Source of the DNA: an uncultured Ruminococcus sp.
Lineage (GTDB): Bacteria; Bacillota; Clostridia; Oscillospirales; Acutalibacteraceae
Assembly (NCBI GenBank): GCA_902763365.1
Contig: CACWRT010000019.1
Coordinates: forward strand, 1 to 35,153
Length of the DNA stretch: 35,153 nt
Reading direction: 5' to 3'
Below are positions 1-8,153 of the stretch, one piece after another. Position 1 is the stretch's first letter, and every line of letters begins with the position of its first letter. Position numbers and translations under genes: made by a program. The notes below the pieces were generated by a model. It saw nothing but the letters and a program-made list of their open reading frames with translations. It had not been told where the DNA came from and ran no database searches.

Positions 1-18
1 TGAGTTATATGGCAGCAT

Positions 19-62
19 AAAAAACATCCCCTCCGCCGTGAGTAATTCATAGCGGAGGGGAT
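19..62. terminator. Hairpin terminator, probably bidirectional
   Basis: An 11-bp perfect stem (26-36 with 52-62, core CCCCTCCGC/GCGGAGGGG) encloses a 15-nt loop. Read on the minus strand it is followed by a run of six T (complement of 19-24); on the plus strand it is followed by a weaker TTATCGTTTTG tract. It fits a terminator for a plus-strand gene ending left of the window, and a back-up terminator for the tRNA transcript. Confidence 0.7.
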
Positions 63-154
63 TTATCGTTTTGAATAAAACAGGAACCAGTTCCTATTTT
101 TAGAGTAACAAAATATGTAACAATTATCTTTTCTAGACCTTTGCTATTACTTAA

Positions 155-188
155 CAAAAAAAGACTGGTTTCTTTTGTGAAAACAGTC
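155..188 (-). terminator. Rho-independent terminator of the tRNA operon
   Basis: On the minus strand a GACTG-TTTC / GAAA-CAGTC stem with one internal mismatch and a 6-nt loop (arms 163-172 and 179-188) is followed at once by seven T (complement of 156-162). It lies about 190 nt after the last tRNA gene of the minus-strand cluster with no gene between, so it is the likely end of that transcript. Confidence 0.8.
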
Positions 189-380
189 CCTCAAACAATT
201 ATTACATTGACATTTCAGTATTCAGTATGTTGTTGAAATTATTGATCCATAAAAAGATCAAGTCGATCAGCCATATACAGCCGACCGAACAACATGAACT
301 ATGAATTAACACATTACGATCAATACTTGATACGACACACACTTCCACAATAAACCAGTACCGTACCAGAATAAAAAGAG

Positions 381-452
381 AGGCGACACCCAGATTCGAA
401 CTGGGGAATCGGAGTTTTGCAGACTCGTGCCTTACCGCTTGGCTATGTCGCC
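381..452 (-). tRNA. tRNA-Cys (anticodon GCA)
   Basis: The minus-strand sequence folds into a 72-nt cloverleaf: 7-bp acceptor stem GGCGACA/TGTCGCC, T arm CCCAG-TTCGAAT-CTGGG, anticodon loop CTGCAAA with GCA, and U73, the expected discriminator for Cys. CCA is not encoded (CTC follows). The top of the anticodon stem shows a C27-C43 mismatch where a pair is usual; a bulged C would allow C27 to pair with G44 instead. It is the last gene of the five-tRNA transcript. Confidence 0.95.
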
Positions 453-457
453 TTATA

Positions 458-533
458 TGGAGCGGATGACGAGGCTCGAACTCGCTACCTCAACCTTGGC
501 AAGGTTGCGCTCTACCAGATGAGCTACATCCGC
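458..533 (-). tRNA. tRNA-Gly (anticodon GCC)
   Basis: This is a 73-nt cloverleaf plus an encoded CCA (458-460). The acceptor stem is GCGGATG/CATCCGC, the T loop has GTTCGAG, the anticodon loop TGCCAAG carries GCC, and the discriminator is U73. The spacer to tRNA-Cys is only 5 nt, so the two are processed from one precursor. Confidence 0.96.
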
Positions 534-543
534 ATCTTCTAAG

Positions 544-616
544 TGCCTTCGGGCGGAATCGAACCACCGACACGGGGATTTTCAGTCCCCTGCTCTACCG
601 ACTGAGCTACAAAGGC
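544..616 (-). tRNA. tRNA-Phe (anticodon GAA)
   Basis: This is a 73-nt cloverleaf with acceptor stem GCCTTTG, anticodon stem GGGGA/TCCCC around CTGAAAA (anticodon GAA), T loop GGTTCGATTCC and A73. CCA is not encoded (CTT follows). It is the third gene of the tRNA cluster. Confidence 0.96.
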
Positions 617-623
617 ATATGAG

Positions 624-697
624 CGATCCGGAACGGGATCGAACCGTCGACCTCTAGCGTGACAGGCTAGCGTTCTAACCAGCTGAACTACCGGACC
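624..697 (-). tRNA. tRNA-Asp (anticodon GTC)
   Basis: This is a 74-nt cloverleaf. The acceptor stem GGTCCGG/CCGGATC contains one G-U pair, the anticodon stem CTAGC/GCTAG encloses CTGTCAC (anticodon GTC), and G73 is the identity base expected for Asp. CCA is not encoded. The 77-nt spacer between it and tRNA-Val contains an ATGAATA-type low-complexity repeat (about 703-730). Confidence 0.96.
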
Positions 698-774
698 AGA
701 AATAATGAATAATGAATAGTGAATAATTAACAATTACCGACAATCACCGCGTACCCATCATCCATCAAGTTCTT

Positions 775-850
775 TGGTGGGAACAATAGGGCTCGAACCT
801 ATGACCCTCTGCTTGTAAGGCAGATGCTCTCCCAGCTGAGCTATGCTCCC
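775..850 (-). tRNA. tRNA-Val (anticodon TAC)
   Basis: This is a 73-nt cloverleaf plus encoded CCA (775-777). The acceptor stem is GGGAGCA/TGTTCCC with one G-U pair, the anticodon stem TCTGC/GCAGA holds CTTACAA (anticodon TAC), the T loop is GGTTCGAGCC and the discriminator is A73. It is the first gene after the cluster promoter. Confidence 0.96.
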
Positions 851-886
851 ATGCGTCTAACTGAGTTATCTCTCAGCGACTTCATT

Positions 887-915
887 ATAATACCATATAT
901 TTCTATGGTTGTCAA
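887..915 (-). promoter_or_regulatory. Sigma-A type promoter of the tRNA operon
   Basis: On the minus strand TTGACA (910-915) and TATTAT (887-892) are separated by exactly 17 nt. The -10 box lies about 37 nt upstream of the first nucleotide of tRNA-Val, consistent with a short leader removed by RNase P. Confidence 0.88.
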
Positions 916-1216
916 GAGTTTTTTTAATTTTTATTTTTAATATTTTTAATTTTTTATTTTTCTTTCGTAAGCTTTATCATACATAAAAAGCATAAGGATT
1001 CATTGCTGCCAAATAGTACCCCGCCGCATAGCTTATAACAGCATCGTTAGTATATTATATTCATAAAAAGTATTATCTGTTACATTATATACAGTCTCTG
1101 CGCCGTATTTTGAATCAACACGACAAATATCGATACGTTCAGCTTTTCTCTTTTTGTGGCTATAACTATATTGTTAATTATGCCAAATTATTTCACCTGT
1201 AAAACTTATTATTTAT

Positions 1217-1245
1217 TTGACGAATCATGAATTATATTATATAAT
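1217..1245 (+). promoter_or_regulatory. Sigma-A type promoter of ftsEX
   Basis: TTGACG (1217-1222) and a perfect TATAAT (1240-1245) are separated by 17 nt. Transcription would start near 1252 and leave a leader of about 140 nt before ftsE; I see no clear riboswitch fold in it. Confidence 0.85.
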
Positions 1246-1390
1246 TAGATAAGCTTAAAGTGCAGAGTCGAAAGCTTACAGCCATTCCAATTCAGTTTTA
1301 GAAAACAGACCGCTGTTTTATCTCCTTGCTTTGAATAATTCCACTTTCCACTTTCGTAATTCCACATTTTTATAAAAGGAAGCGTTGATA

Positions 1391-2185
1391 ATGATACATA
1401 TGAAAAATGTTTCAAAAATCTATTCCAACGGAACAGAAGCTTTGAAAAATGTCAGCATAGACATAGATCCGGGAGAATTCGTTTTTATTGTAGGTTCTTC
1501 GGGAGCAGGCAAAAGTACATTTCTTAAACTGCTTATACATGAGGAAACCGCTACTTTCGGTAAGATACACGTCAACGGCTATGATCTTATGAACATCAAA
1601 AGCTGTAAGGTCCCCTATCTTCGCCGTACTATGGGCATTGTTTTTCAGGATTTCAGACTTATAGAAAAAATGAATGTCTATGATAACATAGCTTTCGCTA
1701 TGAGAGCGATAGGTGCACCCGAAAAGCTCGTAAAAAAACGTGTAAAATATGTTATTGCCGTAGTAGGCCTTAAAGGCAAGGAAAAACGCAGACCAAGCGA
1801 GCTTTCGGGCGGTGAACAACAGCGTGTAAGCCTGGCAAGAGCACTTGTCAACAATCCCGAAATGATAATAGCCGATGAACCTACCGGAAATATTGACCCA
1901 AAAATGTCATTTGAGATCATGCAGCGTCTTGTGGATATAAACAAAAAGGGTACCACAGTAATTATTGTCACACATGAGCTTGATATCGTCCGCTCCTTCG
2001 GAGGAAGAGTAATAAAGATTGACGGCGGTGAGGTTATAGAGGATAAAGTCATTCCTGCCGCCATAGAACAGGATAAGAAGGATGATGACAGCGTGGAGGC
2101 ATCCGATGATACCTCAGATAAAAACACAGAAACCGAAGCATCCTCTGATACTAAAGTTATTGACAGCGAGGAGGAATCCAAGTGA
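1391..2185 (+). CDS. ftsE: Cell division ATP-binding protein FtsE
   Basis: FtsE is the cytoplasmic ATPase of the FtsEX complex, which couples ATP hydrolysis to septal peptidoglycan hydrolase activation. Walker A is GSSGAGKST (residues 35-43), the signature LSGGEQQ is at 138-144, Walker B MIIADEP at 158-164, and the switch His sits in VTHELD near 194. The ATG at 1391 is chosen because AAGGAAG at 1376-1382 is well spaced from it; an upstream in-frame TTG at 1385 is too close to that site. At 264 residues it is about 35 longer than usual FtsE. The extra part (221-264) is acidic, Ser/Thr/Glu/Asp-rich and probably disordered. The stop overlaps the ftsX start by four bases. Confidence 0.95.
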   Translation: MIHMKNVSKIYSNGTEALKNVSIDIDPGEFVFIVGSSGAGKSTFLKLLIHEETATFGKIHVNGYDLMNIKSCKVPYLRRTMGIVFQDFRLIEKMNVYDNIAFAMRAIGAPEKLVKKRVKYVIAVVGLKGKEKRRPSELSGGEQQRVSLARALVNNPEMIIADEPTGNIDPKMSFEIMQRLVDINKKGTTVIIVTHELDIVRSFGGRVIKIDGGEVIEDKVIPAAIEQDKKDDDSVEASDDTSDKNTETEASSDTKVIDSEEESK

Positions 2186-3093
2186 AATTCAACAGCAGCA
2201 GTTATCTCGTAAAAGAAGGTATTAAAAACATCTGGATCAACAGAATGATGTCACTTGCATCTATAATAGTGCTTGTTTCCTGTCTTATTATCACGGGCGC
2301 AGCAATACTTGTTTCTGTAAATGTAAACAGTCTTATCGCAAGTATCGGTGAAGATAATCAGATAAATGTTTTCCTTGATTATGAAATGTCAGACATTGAC
2401 GCAATAAAGCTCGGCGCTGTAATAAAGAAAATCGACAATGTGGAAGAATGTAACTATTACCCTAAAGATGAGGCGATAAAGGAATATAAAGACCGTCTGG
2501 GCAATCTTTATGACAGTCTTCAGGGTGATAAGAACCCTCTCGGAAATGCCTATAAGGTTCGGTTAAAAGATCTTTCGGATTACAAGGAAACTATTACCAA
2601 GATCGAAGCCGTTGAGGGCGTATCCTCTGTCAGCGACAGAGGTGATATCGCCAGAACACTTACTAAGCTGAATTACTTTGTTTCAATCGTAGGTTTCTGG
2701 GTAGTACTCATTCTGGGGATCGTTACCCTGTTCATTATTTCAAATACAATTAAAATGACAATGTATTCCAGAAGGTTTGAAATAAGCATAATGAAATCCG
2801 TAGGAGCTACCAACACCTTTATCCGCATACCGTTTATTATTGAAGCTATGGCTATAGGTTTTATTGCAGGAGCAATTTCTTCTATTGTCCTCATCAGCGT
2901 TTATAATCCAATCAAGGATACTGCCGGTCAGATGATAACGCTTATAGGTACATCTGCTATTCCCCTTTCTTCAATATGGCTGAACATTGCCGCAGGCTTC
3001 TGCGGCGCCGGTATACTTATTGGCGCTTTAGGCGGTTATATTTCAATCACAAAGTATCTGCGCAAAGAAGGAGGAGATATCATTGGCTGGTAA
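2182..3093 (+). CDS. ftsX: Cell division protein FtsX
   Basis: FtsX is the integral membrane partner of FtsE; it passes the ATPase state to an extracellular peptidoglycan hydrolase or activator. The 303-residue protein has the family topology: a first membrane segment near residues 24-46, an extracellular domain of about 110 residues, then three membrane segments near 162-190, 215-237 and 265-290. The conserved cytoplasmic stretch after the second segment includes EISIMKSVGAT. The start is GTG at 2182, forming a GTGA overlap with the ftsE stop and preceded by GAGGAGGAA, so translation is coupled. The downstream peptidase gene overlaps its 3' end by 11 bases, making it the probable FtsX client. 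Confidence 0.95.
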   Translation: MKFNSSSYLVKEGIKNIWINRMMSLASIIVLVSCLIITGAAILVSVNVNSLIASIGEDNQINVFLDYEMSDIDAIKLGAVIKKIDNVEECNYYPKDEAIKEYKDRLGNLYDSLQGDKNPLGNAYKVRLKDLSDYKETITKIEAVEGVSSVSDRGDIARTLTKLNYFVSIVGFWVVLILGIVTLFIISNTIKMTMYSRRFEISIMKSVGATNTFIRIPFIIEAMAIGFIAGAISSIVLISVYNPIKDTAGQMITLIGTSAIPLSSIWLNIAAGFCGAGILIGALGGYISITKYLRKEGGDIIGW

Positions 3094-4477
3094 ACATACA
3101 ATAATCAAAAAATGTCTTTGCATTTTAACTGCGCTTACTGCCGCAGCTGCTATAACAATGCCTGATGCTATGGCGTTTGACGAAAAAGAAAACAAGGCTC
3201 AGCAATCCCAGCTTCAGAAGGAAGCCGAGAAAAAACAGAATGAGCTTGCAAAAACCGAAATGTCACTCCAGGAAAAAATTTCATACAGTGAAGAGCTTCA
3301 GGGTAAGATATCTGATCTTTCTCAGAAAATACAGCAAAGCAACAAAAAAATAAACGATCTGAATAAAAAAATCAAGGACAATCAGGTACTCATAGATGAA
3401 AAAACTGCACAGATAGACGATAAACTTGAATTACTCAAGGAAAGATTAAGGGCTATTTATACGGCAGGAGATATCTCTTCTCTTGAGATTATTCTGCAGG
3501 CTAAGGATTTTTCCGATTATGTTGATAAAATGGAGCTTGTTTCAAGCATAACTGATGCTGACAATAAACTTATAAAGAATTTGCAGGATAAGATGTCAGC
3601 CATAACCAAAGAGCAGGAAGAACTGAAGGAAGCCAAAACTAAAGTTGAAAATGAAAAGAAACAGCTTGAAAAGGATAAGGCAAAGCTTAATGAGCTTTCC
3701 TCTGAAAATCAGATCATTATCAACGAGCTGATGCAGAAACAATATAATAAGGAAAATGAGATTCAGGAAAACGAAAATCGTCAGCGTGAGCTTGAACAGG
3801 CACTTGAAAGATATAACGCTCAGAAAGCCGCCGATGCAGAAAAGAAGAAAAATGAGGCATCCTCTTCCAGTAATAAAGCATCATCTGTGGAGAAAAAAGA
3901 AAGCTCTCGGTCAAATCCGACAGGATCAAAAACTGAAACACCAAAACAGAATTCCAATCAGAGCAGTGACAACGAAAACTCTGACAATTATAACAATAAT
4001 GATAATGACGAAACGTCGGATTATTACGAAGAAGATCCCGCTGTACCCGTATCAGACGGAAAATATGTCTGGCCGCTTCCGGGACATACATATCTTACAT
4101 CCACATTTGACGAATGGCGCGGCGCAGATAATCACGGTGCCCTTGATATCGCTGACGGAAATGTTTACGGCGCCAAGGTCATAGCCTGTGCCGGGGGAAC
4201 TGTTTTCTCCACCTGCACTACCTGTACCCATGACTATGGTAAATTTGAAAGCTGCGGCTGCGGCGGAGGTTACGGAAACTATGTAATGATAGACCATGGA
4301 AACGGTAAAATATCCATTTACGGTCATCTGAGCAATGTTGTTGTTGAACCGGGTCAGTATGTTTCCGCAGGTCAGTATATCGGAAATGTAGGCTCCACAG
4401 GCTATTCTACAGGCCCTCACCTTCATTTTGAAACACGCAGGGACGGCGTAAGATATGATCCCCTCAGCGAATACTGA
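3083..4477 (+). CDS. LytM (M23) murein hydrolase with coiled coil, FtsEX partner
   Basis: This is an exported peptidoglycan endopeptidase of the EnvC/LytM type. The signal peptide spans residues 1-31 (ending DAMA), a long coiled coil runs from about 35 to 250, a Ser/Asn/Asp-rich linker from 255 to 325, and the LytM domain from 327 to 464. The domain keeps the zinc ligands H351 and D355 (HGALD) and H448 (GPHLHFE), plus the catalytic His H414 (YGHL) and H446. E. coli EnvC has lost such residues, so this protein is probably an active enzyme. An inserted segment, residues 369-393, carries five Cys (369, 378, 381, 391, 393). The start is TTG at 3083 after AAGGAGG. It overlaps ftsX, which supports control of the coiled coil by FtsX. 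Confidence 0.9.
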   Translation: MAGKHTIIKKCLCILTALTAAAAITMPDAMAFDEKENKAQQSQLQKEAEKKQNELAKTEMSLQEKISYSEELQGKISDLSQKIQQSNKKINDLNKKIKDNQVLIDEKTAQIDDKLELLKERLRAIYTAGDISSLEIILQAKDFSDYVDKMELVSSITDADNKLIKNLQDKMSAITKEQEELKEAKTKVENEKKQLEKDKAKLNELSSENQIIINELMQKQYNKENEIQENENRQRELEQALERYNAQKAADAEKKKNEASSSSNKASSVEKKESSRSNPTGSKTETPKQNSNQSSDNENSDNYNNNDNDETSDYYEEDPAVPVSDGKYVWPLPGHTYLTSTFDEWRGADNHGALDIADGNVYGAKVIACAGGTVFSTCTTCTHDYGKFESCGCGGGYGNYVMIDHGNGKISIYGHLSNVVVEPGQYVSAGQYIGNVGSTGYSTGPHLHFETRRDGVRYDPLSEY

Positions 4478-4500
4478 TTTTCAGAAAATAATAAAAAGAT

Positions 4501-4546
4501 CCCGTACAGAAAGGTTTTCATACGCTTTTCTGTACGGGTATTTTTT
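4501..4546. terminator. Bidirectional terminator between the LytM and Na/Pi genes
   Basis: A 12-bp perfect stem CCCGTACAGAAA/TTTCTGTACGGG (4501-4512 and 4527-4538) with a 14-nt loop is followed on the plus strand by TATTTTTT and on the minus strand by ATCTTTTTATT. It lies between two convergent genes and serves both. Confidence 0.92.
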
Positions 4547-4558
4547 GATATTTACATA

Positions 4559-6208
4559 TCATGCTTTTACAGCAGCTTCATCATGAACTGCGTGTTTGTT
4601 TGGAAACATTGAAAATGCAATATTTGTACTGTGGTCTGCGATCCTCTCAAGATTTGTCAGCAGTTCCATAAACAGTGTTCCCACAGTTGCGTTACATTTG
4701 CCTTCACTGAGTCTGTCAATATGCCTGTCTTTATAAAGCGCGGTCTTATCGTCTATCTCTTCTTCAATGCTGCTGACAAGATCTATCATCTTCTGGTCAT
4801 AGTGACTTGACTCAAACATCTTCAGAGAATCATCGATTATATTGGTAACAAGGGTATTCATACTCTCTATTTCAGCTGCCGCATCCTCACTGAAAGATTC
4901 TTCCTTGCTTATAAGCATCTGGGCAAGCTCGCAGATGTTTTCCGCATGATCGCCGATACGTTCCATATCACTTACTACATGATAATACGAACCTATTTTC
5001 AGACGGTCGCTGTCCTCAAGATTAAGACCGTTCAGCTTTACCAGGTAATCTGTTATTGCCATATTCAGGTAGTCGATAACATCCTCGTTTTCTTCAACTT
5101 CCTTTATCATGGCAGCATCCTTATTCATAAAGGCTCTCATTGACCTTGCAAAATTTTTCTTTGCAAGAGTACCCATTCTGTCTATTTCCTTCGTTACCTG
5201 AGATACTGCGAAAGGCGGTGTTTTAAGAAGACGCTCGTCAACATATTTAAGACGGCAGGCCTCTTTTTCAGCTTCCTCATCCCCAGGTATGATTATACTC
5301 GAAAGCTTTATGATAAGATCTACTCCGGGCAGAACAACTACAGTTGCAATAATACTTGAAATGATATGAACGAGGGATATCTGTAACGGTACGCTGTCTG
5401 TTACGACCTGTATCCAGCTGTTGAAAGGAGTGAGCGCAGATATAAGCGCAAACAAGAACGTTCCGATCGTAGTAAACAATACATAGGATATAGCCGTTCT
5501 CTTGGCTGATTTTGTTGCGCCTATAGTGGAGATAACAGCAGTAACACAGGCACCTATGTGGATGCCGTATACCATATAAACTGCATCCGGAAGCAAAAGC
5601 GCACCTGCCGCGCCCAGCGCCTGAAGTACGCCTACAGCTGCCGAAGAGCTCTGTAATATTGCGGCAAACGCAACACCGAAAATTACACCAATAAACGGAT
5701 TGCTTACGGATGTTATGATACCTTTAAAAAACTCGGATTCGGCAATAGGCTTGAGATTTGCGCTCATAGTAGTCATACCGTAAAAAAGTATGCCGAAACC
5801 GGCTATTATCTGACCGATATATTTGTGATTATTCTTTTTACATATCATTACCATTATTGCGCCGATAAAAATTGCCAGCGGCGCATAATCAGATATTTGT
5901 ATTGACAAAAGAATACTTGTTACGGTAGTACCTATGGTAGCGCCCATTATTACTCCCATTGCCTGGCTTATGTTCATTATCTGTGCATTTACAAAACCTA
6001 TGCACATTACCGAAACAGCAGTTGAACTCTGAATTATACCGGTAACAACAACGCCTACAAGTGCTCCCAGAAATCGGTTAGTAGTCAGTTTTTCCAGCAG
6101 CGTTCTCAGATTATTACCCGCTGCAAGCTCAAGTCCTTCTCCCATGAGTCTCATTCCGTAAAGGAACAGACCCAGTCCTCCAAGTGCGAGGATGATCTGC
6201 ATGATCAT
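4559..6208 (-). CDS. Na/Pi cotransporter family protein with C-terminal PhoU domain
   Basis: This is a membrane protein of the PNaS (NptA/YjbB) type, 549 residues, expected to carry phosphate with sodium. The two inverted Na_Pi_cotrans repeats (about 1-145 and 165-300) each hold the family's QSS signature, Q60SST and Q186SSS. The cytoplasmic C-terminus (about 335-540) is a PhoU-like helical bundle with repeated MERIGDHAEN and LERIADHSTN motifs. The start at 6208 follows GGAGG at 7 nt. It stands 173 nt after rqcH with no clear promoter visible to me, so it may be either a separate unit or the last gene of that transcript. It shares its terminator with the LytM gene. Confidence 0.92.
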   Translation of the reverse strand: MIMQIILALGGLGLFLYGMRLMGEGLELAAGNNLRTLLEKLTTNRFLGALVGVVVTGIIQSSTAVSVMCIGFVNAQIMNISQAMGVIMGATIGTTVTSILLSIQISDYAPLAIFIGAIMVMICKKNNHKYIGQIIAGFGILFYGMTTMSANLKPIAESEFFKGIITSVSNPFIGVIFGVAFAAILQSSSAAVGVLQALGAAGALLLPDAVYMVYGIHIGACVTAVISTIGATKSAKRTAISYVLFTTIGTFLFALISALTPFNSWIQVVTDSVPLQISLVHIISSIIATVVVLPGVDLIIKLSSIIIPGDEEAEKEACRLKYVDERLLKTPPFAVSQVTKEIDRMGTLAKKNFARSMRAFMNKDAAMIKEVEENEDVIDYLNMAITDYLVKLNGLNLEDSDRLKIGSYYHVVSDMERIGDHAENICELAQMLISKEESFSEDAAAEIESMNTLVTNIIDDSLKMFESSHYDQKMIDLVSSIEEEIDDKTALYKDRHIDRLSEGKCNATVGTLFMELLTNLERIADHSTNIAFSMFPNKHAVHDEAAVKA

Positions 6209-6381
6209 AACTAATCCTCCAAATTCTTAATTCTTTATTTTTCTTTTATCTGTCCTATCCAATGATATGACATAAACCGACAGTTAAAATTCTTTAAAGG
6301 AATAATATTTTTTTCTATCATTACCACAAATAACATCAAGAATCCGATATATTTTTAGCATTTCTTATTAAGTGAAAAATA

Positions 6382-8130
6382 TTAAATTTTGTTATCATAG
6401 TTTTCGGGTTCAACAAACATAGTCTGCTGATTGATATAAATTACTTTTCCGGGATTAGCTCCCTGAGGTTTACTGACATATCTTATTTTTGTAAAATCCA
6501 CAGGCACCTTTCCCGCTTCTCTTGCTTTACTGTTATATGCGGCAAGTTTTGCTGCCATAAGCATAGTTTCGTCATCCACTTCTCTGCCCTGTGCAATGAT
6601 AACGGTATGAGAGCCGGGGATATCCTTTGTATGAAACCAGATATCATTCTTATCGGCTGTTTTCAGTGTCAGCTTATCATTTTGTTTATTGTTTCTTCCA
6701 ACAAGTATCCTGAATCCGCTTTTACTTATGTATTCTTTAGGCGGCAGAGGCTTATCCGCCTTCTGTTTTTTGCCTTTTGTTCTGATATAACCCTGTTCGG
6801 CAAGTTCCTGACGTATTTCTCCGAGTTCTGCCGCTGTTTCGGAACGACCTATTGAATCAAGAACGGAAGAAACGTAATCCAGCTCCGTTTCAGCCTTTTC
6901 TATTTGTACACGAAGCACCTGTTCTGCTGTTTTGGCTTTCTGATAGCTTTTATAATACCGCTGCGCATTTGCAGATGCGGAGAGTGCAGGGTCAAGCTTT
7001 ATTTTTATCAAAGAAAGGTTCTCATCATAAAAATTCTCTGCTTCAAATTCGGAAGCACCCTTTTCGATACGATAAAGGTTTGCCTGTATAAGATCTCCGC
7101 ATATACGGAAATGCTCTCTGTCAGCGCTGTTTTTCAGTTCGTCTGTCTGTATATATATCTTCTTTATAAGTCTTGAAGCAAGATTATTCATAAGCTTTGT
7201 AAGATCCTCAGCTTTTGAACGGATAGTTTCTGCATTATCCTTCTTTGCATAATATATATCAAGCAGACCGCTGAAGGTTGCGGACTCCTTTTTTGATCTT
7301 CCGCTTCCGTACTGTTGTATATGCTCGTATGTAAAATCAACAGGTTTATTCGTCATATCTGTTATAATAAAGGGCTCACCGCTGCATTCTCTTACAGCCG
7401 CAATATCCCTTTTTAAAAAATAAGACAATCTTGTACGCTTTTCTTCATCAAGCTCATCTGAAAAAACATCCTTTCCCCTGCCGGTCAGATATTCAAGTTC
7501 CCTGCAAATTATAGGCGAAACACCTTGTATTACAGACAGCAATGCCTTTGACAGAGGTTTTGAACCGGGAAGGCTTTCAACCTTCCTGATTATATCTTCC
7601 GCATCATAAGTCAGCATACTCAATTTTGACTGCTGCGGCGGCAATTCATATTTTATTCCGGGCAGCACAAGTCTTTGGGACGACATAGACGGATCAACAC
7701 GCTTAACTGCGTCTATGATAACCCCATTCTCGTCAATGAATATGATATTGCTGTACTGCCCCATTATTTCTACAGCCAGCGACAGCATTACCGTATCGCC
7801 AAGCTCGTTTTTTCCTTCAAATTCAAGTATCAGAAGACGCTCAAGCTCGGGCTGACGTACCGAACGAAGTCTTGCACCTGCAAGTCTTTTTCGCAGCAGC
7901 ATACAGAGCATGGGCGGTACTTTCGGATTTTCCGGCTTTTTATCAGTCAGATTTATCCTCGGACCGTTTGCTCTCGCAGAGATGAAAAGCAGGTCAGTCC
8001 CCTCTCTCGAACGCATTGACAGAACCAGCTGATCGCGCACAGGCTGATATATTTTATCTACCTTGCTGTCAATAAGACGTTCTTCAAGCTCCTTCTTTAT
8101 ATGTCTTAAAAAAACACCGTCAAGCGCCAT
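6382..8130 (-). CDS. rqcH: Ribosome-associated quality control protein RqcH (NFACT)
   Basis: RqcH binds stalled 50S subunits and recruits Ala-tRNA to add C-terminal alanine tails; older names are FbpA and PavA. The 582-residue protein has the full layout: NFACT-N (1 to about 210, with VEIMGQYSNI at 120-129), a helix-hairpin-helix part, coiled coils (about 300-325 and 395-445, around LDPALSASANAQRY) and NFACT-R (about 466-565, SGFRILVGRNN and NDIWFHTKDIPGSH). At the position of the Asp-Arg pair described for B. subtilis RqcH (97/98) it has E97-R98. The ATG follows AAGGAGG. It lies 23 nt downstream of the Nif3-like gene, so the two are cotranscribed. Confidence 0.93.
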   Translation of the reverse strand: MALDGVFLRHIKKELEERLIDSKVDKIYQPVRDQLVLSMRSREGTDLLFISARANGPRINLTDKKPENPKVPPMLCMLLRKRLAGARLRSVRQPELERLLILEFEGKNELGDTVMLSLAVEIMGQYSNIIFIDENGVIIDAVKRVDPSMSSQRLVLPGIKYELPPQQSKLSMLTYDAEDIIRKVESLPGSKPLSKALLSVIQGVSPIICRELEYLTGRGKDVFSDELDEEKRTRLSYFLKRDIAAVRECSGEPFIITDMTNKPVDFTYEHIQQYGSGRSKKESATFSGLLDIYYAKKDNAETIRSKAEDLTKLMNNLASRLIKKIYIQTDELKNSADREHFRICGDLIQANLYRIEKGASEFEAENFYDENLSLIKIKLDPALSASANAQRYYKSYQKAKTAEQVLRVQIEKAETELDYVSSVLDSIGRSETAAELGEIRQELAEQGYIRTKGKKQKADKPLPPKEYISKSGFRILVGRNNKQNDKLTLKTADKNDIWFHTKDIPGSHTVIIAQGREVDDETMLMAAKLAAYNSKAREAGKVPVDFTKIRYVSKPQGANPGKVIYINQQTMFVEPENYDNKI

Positions 8131-8153
8131 TTTTTCCTCCTTTTTGGCTCAGA

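Larger units (their letters stand above)
1..380. other. Intergenic region left of the tRNA cluster
   Basis: No gene is supported here. The stretch holds two hairpins, annotated separately at 19-62 and 155-188, and otherwise low-complexity AT-rich sequence. The first bases may be the tail of a gene lying outside the window, which cannot be judged. I found no further tRNA-like cloverleaf on either strand between 189 and 380. Confidence 0.6.
851..1390. other. Divergent intergenic region between tRNA cluster and ftsE
   Basis: No gene is supported. The region carries the tRNA promoter on the minus strand (887-915), an almost pure A/T tract at about 915-962, and the ftsE promoter on the plus strand (1217-1245). 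The part between about 965 and 1216 shows nothing I can interpret. Confidence 0.6.

Noticed and set aside
539-733. Open frame over the tRNA genes on the minus strand
   Set aside because: It lies entirely across tRNA-Asp and tRNA-Phe, whose cloverleaves are complete; no ribosome site precedes it.
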